DNA of 64,000 bases, from assembly GCA_006226415.1 (NCBI GenBank), contig SBGZ01000085.1:29348-93347 (forward strand), given 5' to 3'. Made by a program: the position numbers and the translations under genes. This DNA comes from Alphaproteobacteria bacterium. GTDB lineage: Bacteria; Pseudomonadota; Alphaproteobacteria; M2410. Positions 1-10,928 of the stretch are shown in pieces. The number at the start of each line of letters is the position of its first letter. Position 1 is the first letter of the stretch. The notes beneath the pieces are model-generated. The model did not search any database, was not told where the DNA came from, and saw nothing but the letters and a program-made list of their open reading frames with translations.

Positions 1-405
1 CCAGGCCGTCTCAAGGAGGCCATCAACTTCACGCTCTGAAAGGATCTTGGGCAAGGGACGCGCGCGCTGCGGGCTGTCAATCACCGAGCAGGGATCGTCC
101 GCGCGGACGCCTTCCGCATAGAGAAACTTGTGATACTGCCGAAGCGCCGACAAACGCCGGGCGGCGGTCGAGGCCGCGAGCCCCGCCACTTCCAGCTTGC
201 GCAGATAGCTGCGCACTGCGTCGGAGTCCGCATTTGCCGCCGTGAGCCCCAGCTCCGCTGCGTAAACAGCAAAGTCCGTCAGGTCACGGGCATAGCTTTC
301 AAGGGTGTTCTGGGCAGCGCCCCGCTCGGCGGAGAGCATCTCAAGAAAGGCCTCCACATGGTGAAAACCGTCCATTTGCTTATGTGCTTGATCGAGTAGG
401 GCCAT
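1..405 (-). CDS. xerD: Site-specific tyrosine recombinase XerD, N-terminal part (runs off left edge)
   Basis: Own translation of minus strand from ATG at 405: MALLDQAHKQMDGFHHVEAFLEMLSAERGAAQNTLESYARDLTDFAVYAAELG...AASTAARRLSALRQYHKFLYAEGVRADDPCSVIDSPQRARPLPKILSEREVDGLLETAW; XerC/D SAM-like N-terminal domain pattern. Missing from the ORF track because it is open at the edge. Confidence 0.9.
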   Translation of the reverse strand, partial: MALLDQAHKQMDGFHHVEAFLEMLSAERGAAQNTLESYARDLTDFAVYAAELGLTAANADSDAVRSYLRKLEVAGLAASTAARRLSALRQYHKFLYAEGVRADDPCSVIDSPQRARPLPKILSEREVDGLLETAW

Positions 406-527
406 GTAAACCTTATCGATCGTTTACCGTTAAAAAAGGGTTAATAGTTAAGGGCTTGTCTTAAGAATTTTCATAAAAAAGGAACGGGAGCCGTCGCTTG
501 ACGGCGTTCATTTTCTAGGGCGAGAGG

Positions 528-2405
528 TTAAGAAGCCCGGGCGATCAGGGACTCAATGGCAATCGCCTGCGCTTCGGTAAAAAGACCGACACGGGCAAGC
601 GCCGCCACCACTTTCTCAACCACCGCGGTTGGCGCGCCCTGCGGACCTTCCGGCCCCAGCGCGACCAAAGAGAACATAACCGTTTCGCCAAGACGCCCGG
701 CCCGCGAGGCCGCCTCAAGCCCTGAAAGCACACCGCTGGGCGGCATCTGTCCTTCAACCTCCAGCGGCCGGGAGATAATCAACTGACGGGCCTCCATGGG
801 CACCATCACCCCCAGAATTTCCATCAGTCGCATTTCATGAACCGCCAGGGCAAAACTGGCGTCTTCCTTGGCACCGAGAAGACGCGCGACCGGATCCCAG
901 TTCATCAGCGTATCCTGGCGCGGCAGATTTCGGATCTGTCGGCAGGTATCAAAAGTTTGCAGACGCTGCGATCTCTCGCCGCCACTTGCAACAACTTGCA
1001 TCTCCTGCGCCAAAGCCAATTCCAACCAGGCCTCTCCCTGCGCATAATGGTTGATGGCATAAAGTGCCGGCACAAAATCCCCCGCATAGGGCGCAAATGC
1101 CGGATCGGCTTCAAGCTCACCGATCATGGGGCCATAAATGTCCATGGCAACTTGATAGGTTCCGGACAAGCGTCCAACATCCAAAGCTTTCTTGATCTGG
1201 CTCGCCCGGGCCTGGAGCGCCTCCTGCGCTTCTACATATTGATAGAGCGCCGCCCGCGCCTCGGGAGAAGGGTTTTCATAGACTTTCTCAACCAGACCCA
1301 TCATTTCCGACTGCAAAAAAGGCACATTGTGGTAAAGGATTGCCAGTTTGCGCGGCTCCAGCGCACCGCCACGCGCCGCAGTTTCGGCCACCGGCAATCG
1401 CGCAGCCATCAGATCGGCCGCCGCCCCGCCCGCCATACCGGTTTTGGCGATTTCCAATTGAACCGGCAAGGATGCGGCGCCCATGGCTGTTGTCGGTAAA
1501 CCGGCCTCCGCCAGACGCAACAGCGCGAGGGTCAACTCATCCGCCTCGCCAAAATCGTCGATCTCCACGGGCAAATGATCGAGCGCCGACAAAAGCAGAC
1601 TGAAAAAGACCGGATCTTCATAGCCATCTTCGCGCAAAAGATTGGCCGACAGACGCGCCGAGGCCTGATCGCCAGCCACTGCATAACAATAGGCCCGGAT
1701 CTTGAGCCACAGATTGTCATCTGAAAGGCCGCGGGCGCGGGCGGCCTGCCCGCAAGCACTCTGCACATCGCCGCCAAGCAGGGAAACTTTTGCGGCAACC
1801 AGCAAAACATCAGGATCGCCGCCAGGGGTCAGATCCTGTTGCGTCAGACTTTCCGCGGCCTCAATAAACCCCGCCTTGTAAAGCCCCTCCAACCGCAGCC
1901 CCAAAAGCGATGCGCCATCGGCTTCACCGGCAGGTGCCAATGACTTGGAAGCATAAAGGCGATAGGCCATGTCACGCATCGTCTTTGACGACAAGCGACC
2001 TGGAATTTGCGGCAAATAGGCGGTAACCGTCTTGCGATTCGACCCGGACCACATATCAGACGGAAATCCGCCGCCCGCTTCGTCGATGAGCCCCAAAACC
2101 ACCGAATCCAGAGAATCGAGCGTGCCGACATCGACAGCGTTTTCAGCCCCCGGGGCCGCGCGCAGCGATTCCAGCCCGCTTTCTCTTTTGTCTTCCTTGG
2201 GCGCCACAAAGCCGCCGCCAATCAGGCCGATAGGCGCGCCGGTGGCCTCATCAGACCCCTCGCCCTCATCATCAGCCGACCCGGCACGCACCACGGGCGG
2301 CGCAGCCCCCTTACTGCTGGCATCCACGCCGCGAGCAGGCCCGCTCAAGGTCAGCACAAGAGCGAGAACCGAAAAATTTGAAAGCTTACTGAGAGAACCT
2401 GTCAT
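528..2405 (-). CDS. Conserved hypothetical secreted/helical-repeat protein
   Basis: 625 aa ORF, N-terminal hydrophobic signal-like segment, alanine-rich helical (TPR-like) body; start overlaps the upstream small ORF. Confidence 0.75.
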   Translation of the reverse strand: MTGSLSKLSNFSVLALVLTLSGPARGVDASSKGAAPPVVRAGSADDEGEGSDEATGAPIGLIGGGFVAPKEDKRESGLESLRAAPGAENAVDVGTLDSLDSVVLGLIDEAGGGFPSDMWSGSNRKTVTAYLPQIPGRLSSKTMRDMAYRLYASKSLAPAGEADGASLLGLRLEGLYKAGFIEAAESLTQQDLTPGGDPDVLLVAAKVSLLGGDVQSACGQAARARGLSDDNLWLKIRAYCYAVAGDQASARLSANLLREDGYEDPVFFSLLLSALDHLPVEIDDFGEADELTLALLRLAEAGLPTTAMGAASLPVQLEIAKTGMAGGAAADLMAARLPVAETAARGGALEPRKLAILYHNVPFLQSEMMGLVEKVYENPSPEARAALYQYVEAQEALQARASQIKKALDVGRLSGTYQVAMDIYGPMIGELEADPAFAPYAGDFVPALYAINHYAQGEAWLELALAQEMQVVASGGERSQRLQTFDTCRQIRNLPRQDTLMNWDPVARLLGAKEDASFALAVHEMRLMEILGVMVPMEARQLIISRPLEVEGQMPPSGVLSGLEAASRAGRLGETVMFSLVALGPEGPQGAPTAVVEKVVAALARVGLFTEAQAIAIESLIARAS

Positions 2406-2517
2406 TGGAAATTACCTGCTCCACCTCAGTTTGCGGCGTTGGCAGGGTATAGGCATAGACAACGAGCCCGGCGAAAACCAAAAAGAGAATTCCGGCAACA
2501 ATCAAAAATAGACGCAT
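2386..2517 (-). CDS. Small single-TM protein (43 aa)
   Basis: Own translation: MRLFLIVAGILFLVFAGLVVYAYTLPTPQTEVEQVISNDRFSQ*; 20-nt overlap with start of the 625 aa ORF; below ORF-track length cutoff. Confidence 0.6.
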   Translation of the reverse strand: MRLFLIVAGILFLVFAGLVVYAYTLPTPQTEVEQVISNDRFSQ

Positions 2518-2817
2518 GTTTTTCTGTTCGACTTAGGTTGTTCAAATCTCTGTAAAGCCGCCCCCGGCTTTCCCCGCCTTGCCCCGTTCACAGTTAAGGG
2601 CATAGCACACTTGCCCTGCCGAGCCCAAGGGTCTGGCACTATTCGGCTCATATTTCCGCCAAATCGTGCCCGAAAAGCCCCGATTGAGCGGTCTTGATGC
2701 TTCTCTTGCCATAGATTTATGGCGAAATCTGGTGTAAATCCAAGACTTGAAGTGGCACAGAGCCCCCATGACAGGACAAATGCTCGGCCCTAGGACAATA
2801 AGGAAAACTCCGGAGCC

Positions 2818-3393
2818 GTGAGTTCAGATCAACACCCAAGCCCCCTCGGCACCGACAAGCGGTCAATCGTGCTTGTCGGCCTCATGGGCTCGGGAAAATC
2901 GACCGTTGGACGCCGATTGGCCAATACCCTCAACCTTCCGTTCTACGATGCCGATACCGAGATTGAGCGCGCGGCGGGGGAATCCATCAACGAAATATTC
3001 GAACTGCGCGGCGAAGAAGTGTTCCGGCGCGGCGAAGCCAAAGTGATCGCCCGCTTGCTGGACGGTCATCAATGTGTGCTGGCAACAGGCGGCGGCGCCT
3101 TTATGAACGATGAAACCCGGCAGATCATTAAGGACCGCGCTATTTCGATTTGGCTGAAAGCCGATCTCGATTTGTTGATGGCCCGTGTCCTGCGCCGCGA
3201 CACCCGGCCCCTTTTGCGAACCGGCGACCCTGAAGAAACCATGCGCCGCCTCATGGAAGTGCGCAACCCGGTCTATGCCAAAGCCGACATTGCGGTAGAA
3301 AGCCAATCGGGGCCACACAACATAACGATCAAAAACATCCTGGACGCCCTGGAAGCCCATTGCCAGATCGCTGAGGACAACCTTTCATCATGA
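2818..3393 (+). CDS. aroK: Shikimate kinase
   Basis: Walker A GLMGSGKSTVGRRLA, DADTEIE, GGGAF motifs; GTG start; 4-nt overlap with aroB. Confidence 0.95.
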   Translation: MSSDQHPSPLGTDKRSIVLVGLMGSGKSTVGRRLANTLNLPFYDADTEIERAAGESINEIFELRGEEVFRRGEAKVIARLLDGHQCVLATGGGAFMNDETRQIIKDRAISIWLKADLDLLMARVLRRDTRPLLRTGDPEETMRRLMEVRNPVYAKADIAVESQSGPHNITIKNILDALEAHCQIAEDNLSS

Positions 3394-4526
3394 CCTCCCC
3401 CGCACCGCAAAATGCTAAACCGCTCCATGCCTGTGTGCCGGTTGATCTGGGTGAGCGATCCTACGACATCCTGATTGGCCCCGGCCTCCTGCAATCGGCC
3501 GGCGAACACATCGCACCCCGATTAAACCAGCCGCGCACCCTTGTCGTCACCGACAGCACAGTGGCAAATATTCATCTGGAGACCCTCCTGAACAGCTTGC
3601 GCGCCTCAGGGATAGAAACGTCATCTTATGTGGTGCCCGCTGGTGAGGCCTCCAAATCTTTCACCGAGCTTGAGAAGCTTTGCGAAGCCATTCTCACCGC
3701 GCGCCTCGAACGCGCTGACAGCATCATCGCCCTTGGGGGCGGTGTTATCGGTGACCTCACCGGGTTTGCCGCCGCAATTGTCCGCCGCGGCATGAAGTTC
3801 ATTCAGATCCCGACCACGCTTTTGTCTCAGGTGGATTCCTCGGTCGGTGGCAAAACCGGCATCAACACCACAATGGGCAAAAATCTGGTCGGCGCCTTCC
3901 ATCAGCCCAGCTTGGTTCTGGCGGATATTGCCTGCCTGGATACCTTACCTGCGCGCGACTTCCTGTCGGGCTATGCGGAAGTGGTCAAATACGGGCTCAT
4001 CAATGATCCGGATTTCTTTTCCTGGCTTGATCTAAACCTGGACCTTTTGAAGGCGGGCGATATCGACGCGCGTGCCGAAGCGGTGCGCCGGTCCTGCCTC
4101 GCCAAGGCGAACATCGTCGCCCAGGATGAAACCGAACAGGGCCTGCGTGCCCTGCTCAACCTCGGCCACACCTTTGGCCACGCTCTGGAAGCCGAAACCG
4201 GTTACTCGGCACGCCTGACCCATGGCGAAGGCGTCGCCATCGGCATGGCGCTGGCCATGGCTTTTTCCGCCGAAGAGGGCCTGTGCCCCTCGCAAGAAAG
4301 CGAGCGCGCCACCGCGCACCTTGCGCGAGCGGGACTCAAGACCCAAATAAAACAGATCGAGGGACCGGCCCTGGACCCGGATCGACTTCTGACGGCCATG
4401 TTCCAGGACAAAAAGGTCCAAAGTGGCCGCCTTACGTTTATTTTATCGCGCGGCATCGGTCAGGCCTACATCGCCCGCGACATCGCCCCGGAAAAGCTCA
4501 AAGCCTTTCTTACAACTCAAGTGTGA
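3390..4526 (+). CDS. aroB: 3-dehydroquinate synthase
   Basis: ALGGGVIGDLTGFAAA, PTTLLSQVDSSVGGKTGIN, LNLGHTFGHALE motifs. Confidence 0.96.
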   Translation: MTSPAPQNAKPLHACVPVDLGERSYDILIGPGLLQSAGEHIAPRLNQPRTLVVTDSTVANIHLETLLNSLRASGIETSSYVVPAGEASKSFTELEKLCEAILTARLERADSIIALGGGVIGDLTGFAAAIVRRGMKFIQIPTTLLSQVDSSVGGKTGINTTMGKNLVGAFHQPSLVLADIACLDTLPARDFLSGYAEVVKYGLINDPDFFSWLDLNLDLLKAGDIDARAEAVRRSCLAKANIVAQDETEQGLRALLNLGHTFGHALEAETGYSARLTHGEGVAIGMALAMAFSAEEGLCPSQESERATAHLARAGLKTQIKQIEGPALDPDRLLTAMFQDKKVQSGRLTFILSRGIGQAYIARDIAPEKLKAFLTTQV

Positions 4527-4531
4527 CCCCC

Positions 4532-5839
4532 ATGGAAACCGACCTTTTGTCTCACAGCGCCCTACTCATGGTCGCCATTGCGATATTGATATTATTGTTG
4601 CTGTCCGGCCTATTTTCCGGCTCAGAAACCGCCCTTACGGCCACCTCAAAAGCCCGCATGCACCGTCTGGAGCAAGACGGCAATGATCGCGCCAAGCAGG
4701 TCAACAAATTGATCTCCAATCGCGAAAGGCTGATTGGCGCCATTCTCCTGGGCAACAATCTGGTCAACATCCTGGCCTCGGCCCTGGCCACCACCTTATT
4801 CCTGACCCTCTTCGGCCAGGCGGGTGTCCTTTACGCCACGCTGATCATGACTGCCCTGGTGGTTATATTTGCCGAAGTGCTGCCCAAAACCTACGCCATT
4901 ACAAATGCGGAACGCTCCGCCATGGCGGTTGCCCCGATCATGCGCCTTTTGGTGACCCTCTTCGCGCCGGTGGTTGCCACCATCAGCTGGGTCGTGCGCA
5001 AAACTTTACGCGCCATTGGTTATAGCATTGACGAAGACACCTCCGTCTTATCAGCCCATGAGGAAATCAGAGGCGCGATCGACCTTCACATGTCCGAGGG
5101 CGGTGTGGACAAAGAACACCGCGATATGCTCGGCGGCATCCTCGACCTCAACGACCTCCAGGTTGAGGAGGTCATGGTTCATCGCAAATCCATGCGTATG
5201 ATCGACATCGATTTGCCGAATGAAGACATTGTCGAGCAAATGCTCTCAAGCCCCTTCACCCGTGTCCCGCTCTGGCAGGGGGAACAGGAAAACATCGTCG
5301 GCGTCTTGCACGCCAAAGACCTCCTGCGCGCCATGCGCGATGTCAGCGGAGAGGTCTCAAAGATCAACATTCTCGACATCGCCAACGAGCCATGGTTTGT
5401 GCCGGAGACCACCGGTTTGCAGGAGCAACTGAATGCCTTCCTGTCTCAACGCAATCACTTTGCTCTTGTCGTCGACGAATACGGCGCGCTGATGGGTCTG
5501 ATCACTCTGGAAGATATTCTGGAAGAGATTGTGGGCGAAATTGTTGACGAGCACGATATCGAACATGCCGGCATTCGCCCGCACCCCAATGGCACCTTCA
5601 ACATTGATGGCGCAATTGCGATCCGCGATCTCAACCGCCTTCTCGATTGGGATTTACCGGACGAAGAGGCGACAACATTGGCCGGTCTTGTCATTCATGA
5701 AGCTCGCACCATTCCAGAGCAAGGGCAGGCCTTCAATTTTTATGGCTTCAAATTCGAGATCCTGCGCAAACACCGCAATCAGATCACAGCCGTCCGGGTA
5801 ACCCCGCCGGTCGATCCGGCCAGCGAGCCGGAGGCCTAA
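4532..5839 (+). CDS. CNNM (DUF21)/CBS domain protein, HlyC/CorC family
   Basis: DUF21 TM region (LLLLSGLFSGSETALTATSKARMHRLE), paired CBS and CorC_HlyC C-terminal domain; start chosen at ATG 4532 rather than the 4283 ORF start inside aroB. Confidence 0.9.
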   Translation: METDLLSHSALLMVAIAILILLLLSGLFSGSETALTATSKARMHRLEQDGNDRAKQVNKLISNRERLIGAILLGNNLVNILASALATTLFLTLFGQAGVLYATLIMTALVVIFAEVLPKTYAITNAERSAMAVAPIMRLLVTLFAPVVATISWVVRKTLRAIGYSIDEDTSVLSAHEEIRGAIDLHMSEGGVDKEHRDMLGGILDLNDLQVEEVMVHRKSMRMIDIDLPNEDIVEQMLSSPFTRVPLWQGEQENIVGVLHAKDLLRAMRDVSGEVSKINILDIANEPWFVPETTGLQEQLNAFLSQRNHFALVVDEYGALMGLITLEDILEEIVGEIVDEHDIEHAGIRPHPNGTFNIDGAIAIRDLNRLLDWDLPDEEATTLAGLVIHEARTIPEQGQAFNFYGFKFEILRKHRNQITAVRVTPPVDPASEPEA

Positions 5840-5843
5840 TGCC

Positions 5844-6176
5844 TCACGGTGTTTCGAGCTTGAGCGCAAGCGCATGGATCGGACCGGCCAGCTCTTCCGC
5901 CAATACATGGTTAACGCGGCGCTGACGCTCAACACGTCCCAGACCGACAAAATCGCTTGAGATCAGCTTAACGCGAAAATGACTTTCACCGCCCTCTCGC
6001 GCCCCAGCGTGTCCCGCATGAAGGTGCGATTCGTCGGTGACGGTCAGTTCCGTGACCTGAAAAGCGTCACAAAGCTTTTTTTCGATCTGTGCCCTTACAC
6101 CCATCACGCCCATATCCTTCCCGTTAAGTGTCACCAGAATGTGTTCAATAACACTAGATGAATTCTTGTTTTTCAC
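5844..6176 (-). CDS. BolA family protein
   Basis: ESHLHAGHAGAREGGESHFRVKLISSDFVGLGRVERQRRVNHVLAEEL matches BolA. Confidence 0.9.
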   Translation of the reverse strand: MKNKNSSSVIEHILVTLNGKDMGVMGVRAQIEKKLCDAFQVTELTVTDESHLHAGHAGAREGGESHFRVKLISSDFVGLGRVERQRRVNHVLAEELAGPIHALALKLETP

Positions 6177-6202
6177 ACGAACTCAATCCATATTAGCCCG
6201 CT

Positions 6203-6835
6203 ATGTCAAAGGATGATGCATACCGGCCCAAATTTGGTTTTGACATTCGGGTCAAACCGCCAGGGCAAAAGAAACGCGCCGAAGATATTGTTCACCGATG
6301 CGCTTGGGAGGGCTGCTCGGAGAAAGCGCCCTATCGCGCGCCGAAATCCAAAGACAACCCGCGCGAGTTTCAGTATTTCTGTCAGAATCATATTCGCGAA
6401 TTTAATGCCCGCTGGAATTTTTTCGAGGGCATGAGCGCCGACGAAGCCAAAACCTATCAGGAGAGCATTTCCACCGGACATCGCCCGACCTGGAAAGTGG
6501 CCGCTGGCGGCACGCCCCGCGCGCGCCGCGCCGCGATGATGGGCCGCGCCGCCGCTGGCGAGGGCGTGGAAGACCCCTACCGCCTGTTTCAGGGATCCGG
6601 GTCTGGCACCGGTATGCCCCGCCAACCCAAACGCAAGCTGCCAAAGCAGCTTGAGGAGGCCTTTTTCGTCATGAAATTGGACCCGCCCTCCAGCCCGGAC
6701 AAGATCAAGGCCCGCTATAAAGAACTGGTCAAAAAGTTCCACCCGGACGCCAATCGAGGGGAAACCGGTTACGAAGAGCGCCTGAAACGGATCATTGAGG
6801 CCTACCAAAGTCTCAAAACCGCCGGATTTTGCTGA
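6203..6835 (+). CDS. J domain-containing protein
   Basis: C-terminal J-domain: IKARYKELVKKFHPDANRGETGYEERLKRIIEAYQSL with HPD; typical alphaproteobacterial DnaJ-like protein upstream of cobS. Confidence 0.88.
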   Translation: MSKDDAYRPKFGFDIRVKPPGQKKRAEDIVHRCAWEGCSEKAPYRAPKSKDNPREFQYFCQNHIREFNARWNFFEGMSADEAKTYQESISTGHRPTWKVAAGGTPRARRAAMMGRAAAGEGVEDPYRLFQGSGSGTGMPRQPKRKLPKQLEEAFFVMKLDPPSSPDKIKARYKELVKKFHPDANRGETGYEERLKRIIEAYQSLKTAGFC

Positions 6836-6985
6836 AAAATTGTCAGCTTTTACTGGCATCAACAATAAATCTGCTTATTCTGTCGCCGAATAATCAAGGA
6901 AACGCCGGTCTGACGGATCGGGGGCGTGGGAAGTCCCCTGGGAAATTCTGTCCATGACCCTGAACAATAAAAAGAAGGCACCAAA

Positions 6986-7969
6986 ATGGAAAACGGTCTC
7001 GACCCGGCTTGCATGCCCGACCAGAAAATCAACGCCAAGGAACTATTCGGGATCGATACCGATATGGTGGTCCCCGCTTTTGCCGAGCGCAACGAATATG
7101 TGCCGGAAATCGACGAGGCTTATCTTTTTGATCGCGAGACCACGCTCGCCATCCTGGCTGGCTTTGCCTACAACCGCCGGGTCATGATCCAGGGCTACCA
7201 CGGCACCGGCAAATCCACGCACGTCGAACAGGTCGCCGCCCGCCTCAACTGGCCGCTCATCCGGGTTAATCTGGACAGCCACATCAGCCGGATCGATCTC
7301 GTCGGCAAAGACGCCATTGTTTTGAAAGACGGTCAGCAGATTACGGAATTCCGTGAGGGGATCCTCCCCTGGGCGCTTCAGCACCCCACCGCTCTTGTTT
7401 TTGACGAATATGACGCCGGCCGGCCGGACGTGATGTTCGTCATTCAGCGCGTGCTGGAAGTTCAGGGCCGCCTGACATTGCTTGACCAGAACCGCGTGAT
7501 CAACCCGCACCCGGCTTTCCGCCTGTTCTCAACCACCAACACCATTGGCTTGGGCGACACCACCGGCCTTTATCACGGCACGCAGCAAATCAACCAGGGT
7601 CAGATGGACCGCTGGAACATTGTCACCACCTTGAATTATCTGCCGCACGATCAGGAAACCGATATCGTCCTGTCCAAAGCCCCGGGCTATCAAACCGAGA
7701 AGGGCAAGGAAACCATCAGCGCTATGGTGCGCGTGGCCGACCTCACCCGGGCCGCCTTCATGAACGGCGACATTTCGACGGTCATGAGCCCGCGTACGGT
7801 GCTCACCTGGGCTGAGAATGCGGATATCTTTAAGGATGTCGGTTTTGCCTTCCGCATCACCTTCCTCAACAAATGCGATGAACTGGAACGCCCCACCGTG
7901 GCGGAATTCTATCAACGCTGCTTTGGCGAGGATCTGCCCGAGAGCGCGGCCAACGTTTTGGCCGGATAG
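6986..7969 (+). CDS. cobS: Cobaltochelatase subunit CobS (AAA+ ATPase)
   Basis: [21 protein letters not shown] Walker [19 protein letters not shown]; neighbouring CobT. Confidence 0.94.
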   Translation: MENGLDPACMPDQKINAKELFGIDTDMVVPAFAERNEYVPEIDEAYLFDRETTLAILAGFAYNRRVMIQGYHGTGKSTHVEQVAARLNWPLIRVNLDSHISRIDLVGKDAIVLKDGQQITEFREGILPWALQHPTALVFDEYDAGRPDVMFVIQRVLEVQGRLTLLDQNRVINPHPAFRLFSTTNTIGLGDTTGLYHGTQQINQGQMDRWNIVTTLNYLPHDQETDIVLSKAPGYQTEKGKETISAMVRVADLTRAAFMNGDISTVMSPRTVLTWAENADIFKDVGFAFRITFLNKCDELERPTVAEFYQRCFGEDLPESAANVLAG

Positions 7970-7977
7970 AGGCCGCC

Positions 7978-8943
7978 ATGCACTTGTCAGCTGCCAGATT
8001 CTTGACCATCGCTGCGACACTGTTTTTTGTCGCAACGCCTGCCATGGCGACGACTTGTTACGAAGCGCCGGCAAAAGCGCCAACCTTTCGCCAAAGCGTT
8101 GATCAGGCAAACGACATAGTTCTGGTCAAAATCACATCAGGTCAGACCCCGCTCTTTGCCAAAAAAGACGAAATTGATTTTGACTTTGAGGTACTGGACA
8201 GCCTGAAGGGCAAATATAAAGTTGGCGACACCTTTCGTTTGCGCGCCCTTTGGATCAAGCAGGGCGGGGTGAAAGACCGCAAGGAATTTGGTGGCCACTG
8301 GGACCCGGCCTTTTGGGACCGACAGATCACACGGCTTGATTCCGTCTATGACTGCGGTCAAAAGCTCGCCTTCGACCCCAACAACATCTATCTCCTGTTT
8401 GATCCGCAAAAGAGCGGGGACCGCGCGCCTCTCGCCATCACCGCCGAGGAGATTTTTGAGCCGAGCCAGGATCGTTGGCTCAGCGCCGTACAACAATTGG
8501 TTGACGATCCGGCACTTGAAAAGGCCCGTTCGAAAACCGGCATCGAATATTTGAAAAGCCAAAAGTCCGTTGCCCTCGCCGCCGTTGAAGGCTGCAGTGA
8601 TCGGCTGCGCCCCGACGCGCATTATGTGGCCGAGGTCCAGACCCTCTCCGGCGCCGAGATGACCCGCGATCAGCTCGATCCGGAAACCTTTGCCCAGGCG
8701 CTTGAGGGCTGCGATGGCTTTACCGTGGTCTTGGGTATCTTCTATGGCTCAGATCGAGAGACCGGACTTCCCATTGATGTTGATCGCAAGCCGATGCAAC
8801 AGTTTGTTCCGGTGCGGGACGGCCTTGTCACCCTGACCGATTTCACCAGCGAGATCGGCCTGAACGGCCCTAAAACCCTGCCGCTTGAAGATATTGTCGC
8901 AGGACTTTTGCCCGCCGCTGACTTAGACGCGGTTGAGGACTAA
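7978..8943 (+). CDS. Hypothetical secreted protein (TIMP/NTR-like N-terminal pattern)
   Basis: Signal peptide [31 protein letters not shown]; Cys near mature N-terminus followed by DIVLVKI...[16 protein letters not shown]. Confidence 0.7.
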   Translation: MHLSAARFLTIAATLFFVATPAMATTCYEAPAKAPTFRQSVDQANDIVLVKITSGQTPLFAKKDEIDFDFEVLDSLKGKYKVGDTFRLRALWIKQGGVKDRKEFGGHWDPAFWDRQITRLDSVYDCGQKLAFDPNNIYLLFDPQKSGDRAPLAITAEEIFEPSQDRWLSAVQQLVDDPALEKARSKTGIEYLKSQKSVALAAVEGCSDRLRPDAHYVAEVQTLSGAEMTRDQLDPETFAQALEGCDGFTVVLGIFYGSDRETGLPIDVDRKPMQQFVPVRDGLVTLTDFTSEIGLNGPKTLPLEDIVAGLLPAADLDAVED

Positions 8944-8948
8944 GCGGC

Positions 8949-10928
8949 ATGGCCGACAACAAAAAAGATAACCCGATCGAACCCTTCAAGCAGGCAATGA
9001 CCCTGACGGTGCGCTCGATTGCCGGAGACCCGGAACTGCCGGTGACCTTCGGCACCGAGCCCCCGGGCATTCGCGGCGGCCGCGTGCGCCTGCCCTTGCC
9101 CTCACGCACACTGCCGCCGGACGAAGTGGCTCTGGTGCGCGGCCACGGCGATGCCTATGCCTTGCGCCTGGCTCACCACAACGAAAAAATTCACAATTCC
9201 CATTTGCCTTCGGGCGAAAACGCCCGCCGCATTTACGAGGCCGCCGAGCAAGCGCGTGTAGAAGCCATTGGCGCCCGGCAGATGAAGGGCATGGAAAAGA
9301 ACCTGGCCCAGGTCGCCGAAAAACGCTGCAAGGACAGAGGCCTGGCCAATCTGACGGACATCCACGATGCACCCCTGGCCGATATCGTCGGGCTTTTTGT
9401 GCGAGAACAGCTCACAGGCGCCGAGCCACCGGAAAGCGCCCGCGCCCTTATGGACGCCTGGCGCCCGCTTATGGACCAAAAGGCGGGCAAAGACCTCAAT
9501 CTCCTGCTCGACAACATCGAGGATCAGGATGGATTTGCTGAGATCACCCGCGACATCATCGCCGATCTCGATTTGGGTGATGAATTGGGCGATGAGCGCA
9601 CCGATGAGGACAGCACCTCTGACGAAGCCGCCCCTGAACAAAACGAGCAGGGTGAAGAGGGCGATCAGGATCAACCCGATGGCGCCACCACCGAGCAGGT
9701 CGAATTTGCCGAAGGCGAAGGCGAAGAAGGCGAAGAGCAGATGGTCGAAATTGATACCGACCAGCTGCCCGATGATGTCGAGAGCGATGACTCTGCCGAC
9801 GGCATGCAGCCCTGGCATCCGGACCAGAACAGTGGGCGCCGCCGCAATGATGCCTATCGGGTCTATACCACCACCTATGATGAAACCATCAGCGCGGAAG
9901 ATCTTTGCGATGCGGAAGAACTGACGCGCCTGCGGCAGTACCTTGACCAGCAATTGCAGCAGATGCAGGGCGTGGTGGCACGTCTTGCCAACCGCCTGCA
10001 GCGCCGCCTGCTCGCCAAACAGAACCGCACCTGGGAGTTCGATCTGGAGGAAGGCATTCTTGATGCGGCGCGTCTCAGCCGTGTGGTCATCGACCCGACA
10101 TCGCCGCTCTCCTACAAAATCGAAAAGGATATGAATTTCCGCGATACGGTCGTCACGCTTCTGCTCGACAATTCCGGCTCCATGCGCGGCCGCCCCATCA
10201 CCGTTGCCGCCATGTGCGCCGATATCCTGGCGCGCACCCTGGAGCGCTGCAATGTGAAGGTCGAAATTCTGGGCTTTACCACCCGCGCCTGGAAAGGCGG
10301 ACAGTCGCGCGAGGCCTGGCTCGCCGCAGGCAAGCCCGCTGGCCCTGGCCGCCTCAATGATTTGCGCCACATCGTCTACAAAGGTGCGGACGCCCCCTGG
10401 CGCCGGGCGCGGCGCAATCTCGGACTGATGATGCGCGAAGGGCTTTTAAAGGAAAACATCGACGGTGAAGCCCTCCTCTGGGCCCACAACCGTCTGCTTG
10501 GACGCCAGGAACAGCGCCGCATTCTCATGGTCATATCAGATGGGGCGCCGGTGGACGATTCCACCCTCTCCGTCAACGCCGGGAACTATCTGGAAAAGCA
10601 TCTGCGCGAGGTGATCGACTATGTCGAGACCAAATCACCCGTCGAACTTCTCGCGATCGGCATCGGCCACGATGTAACCCGTTATTACCGCCGCGCGGTG
10701 ACAATTGTCGATGCTGAACAGCTCGGCGGCGCCATGACGGACAAGCTCGCCGAGCTTTTTGACGAAGACACCGGCGCCAACATTCGCGCCGATGCCCGGC
10801 AGCTCCGAGAGGTCGCCGAAGCCACCCGTCCTCCATCTGGCGAGGACATGAAGGCCATGACACGCGCGGCGCTGCAAACCGTCAAGGGCGTCGCGGCGCC
10901 GGACGCCAAGCCTGTTGGGCGCGGTTAA
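8949..10928 (+). CDS. cobT: Cobaltochelatase subunit CobT (VWA domain)
   Basis: Acidic central region, [23 protein letters not shown]-terminal [13 protein letters not shown]. Confidence 0.94.
   Translation: MADNKKDNPIEPFKQAMTLTVRSIAGDPELPVTFGTEPPGIRGGRVRLPLPSRTLPPDEVALVRGHGDAYALRLAHHNEKIHNSHLPSGENARRIYEAAEQARVEAIGARQMKGMEKNLAQVAEKRCKDRGLANLTDIHDAPLADIVGLFVREQLTGAEPPESARALMDAWRPLMDQKAGKDLNLLLDNIEDQDGFAEITRDIIADLDLGDELGDERTDEDSTSDEAAPEQNEQGEEGDQDQPDGATTEQVEFAEGEGEEGEEQMVEIDTDQLPDDVESDDSADGMQPWHPDQNSGRRRNDAYRVYTTTYDETISAEDLCDAEELTRLRQYLDQQLQQMQGVVARLANRLQRRLLAKQNRTWEFDLEEGILDAARLSRVVIDPTSPLSYKIEKDMNFRDTVVTLLLDNSGSMRGRPITVAAMCADILARTLERCNVKVEILGFTTRAWKGGQSREAWLAAGKPAGPGRLNDLRHIVYKGADAPWRRARRNLGLMMREGLLKENIDGEALLWAHNRLLGRQEQRRILMVISDGAPVDDSTLSVNAGNYLEKHLREVIDYVETKSPVELLAIGIGHDVTRYYRRAVTIVDAEQLGGAMTDKLAELFDEDTGANIRADARQLREVAEATRPPSGEDMKAMTRAALQTVKGVAAPDAKPVGRG

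Noticed and set aside
837-1499. 220-aa plus-strand ORF
   Set aside because: Antisense shadow of the 625-aa minus-strand gene; no domain pattern.
2554-2571. AAAGCCG-CCCC-CGGCTTT hairpin
   Set aside because: No following T-tract on either strand and no gene it would obviously terminate; left as an unexplained small palindrome.
2542-2769. 75-aa minus-strand ORF in the aroK upstream gap
   Set aside because: No domain pattern, no convincing RBS; overlaps the likely aroK promoter region.
9700-9750. GAAGGC-type short repeats
   Set aside because: Encode the normal acidic E/G-rich linker of CobT rather than a separate repeat element.
9102-10370. 422-aa minus-strand ORF
   Set aside because: Antisense to cobT; its hydrophobic runs mirror the acidic codon-biased CobT linker, so it is a shadow ORF.
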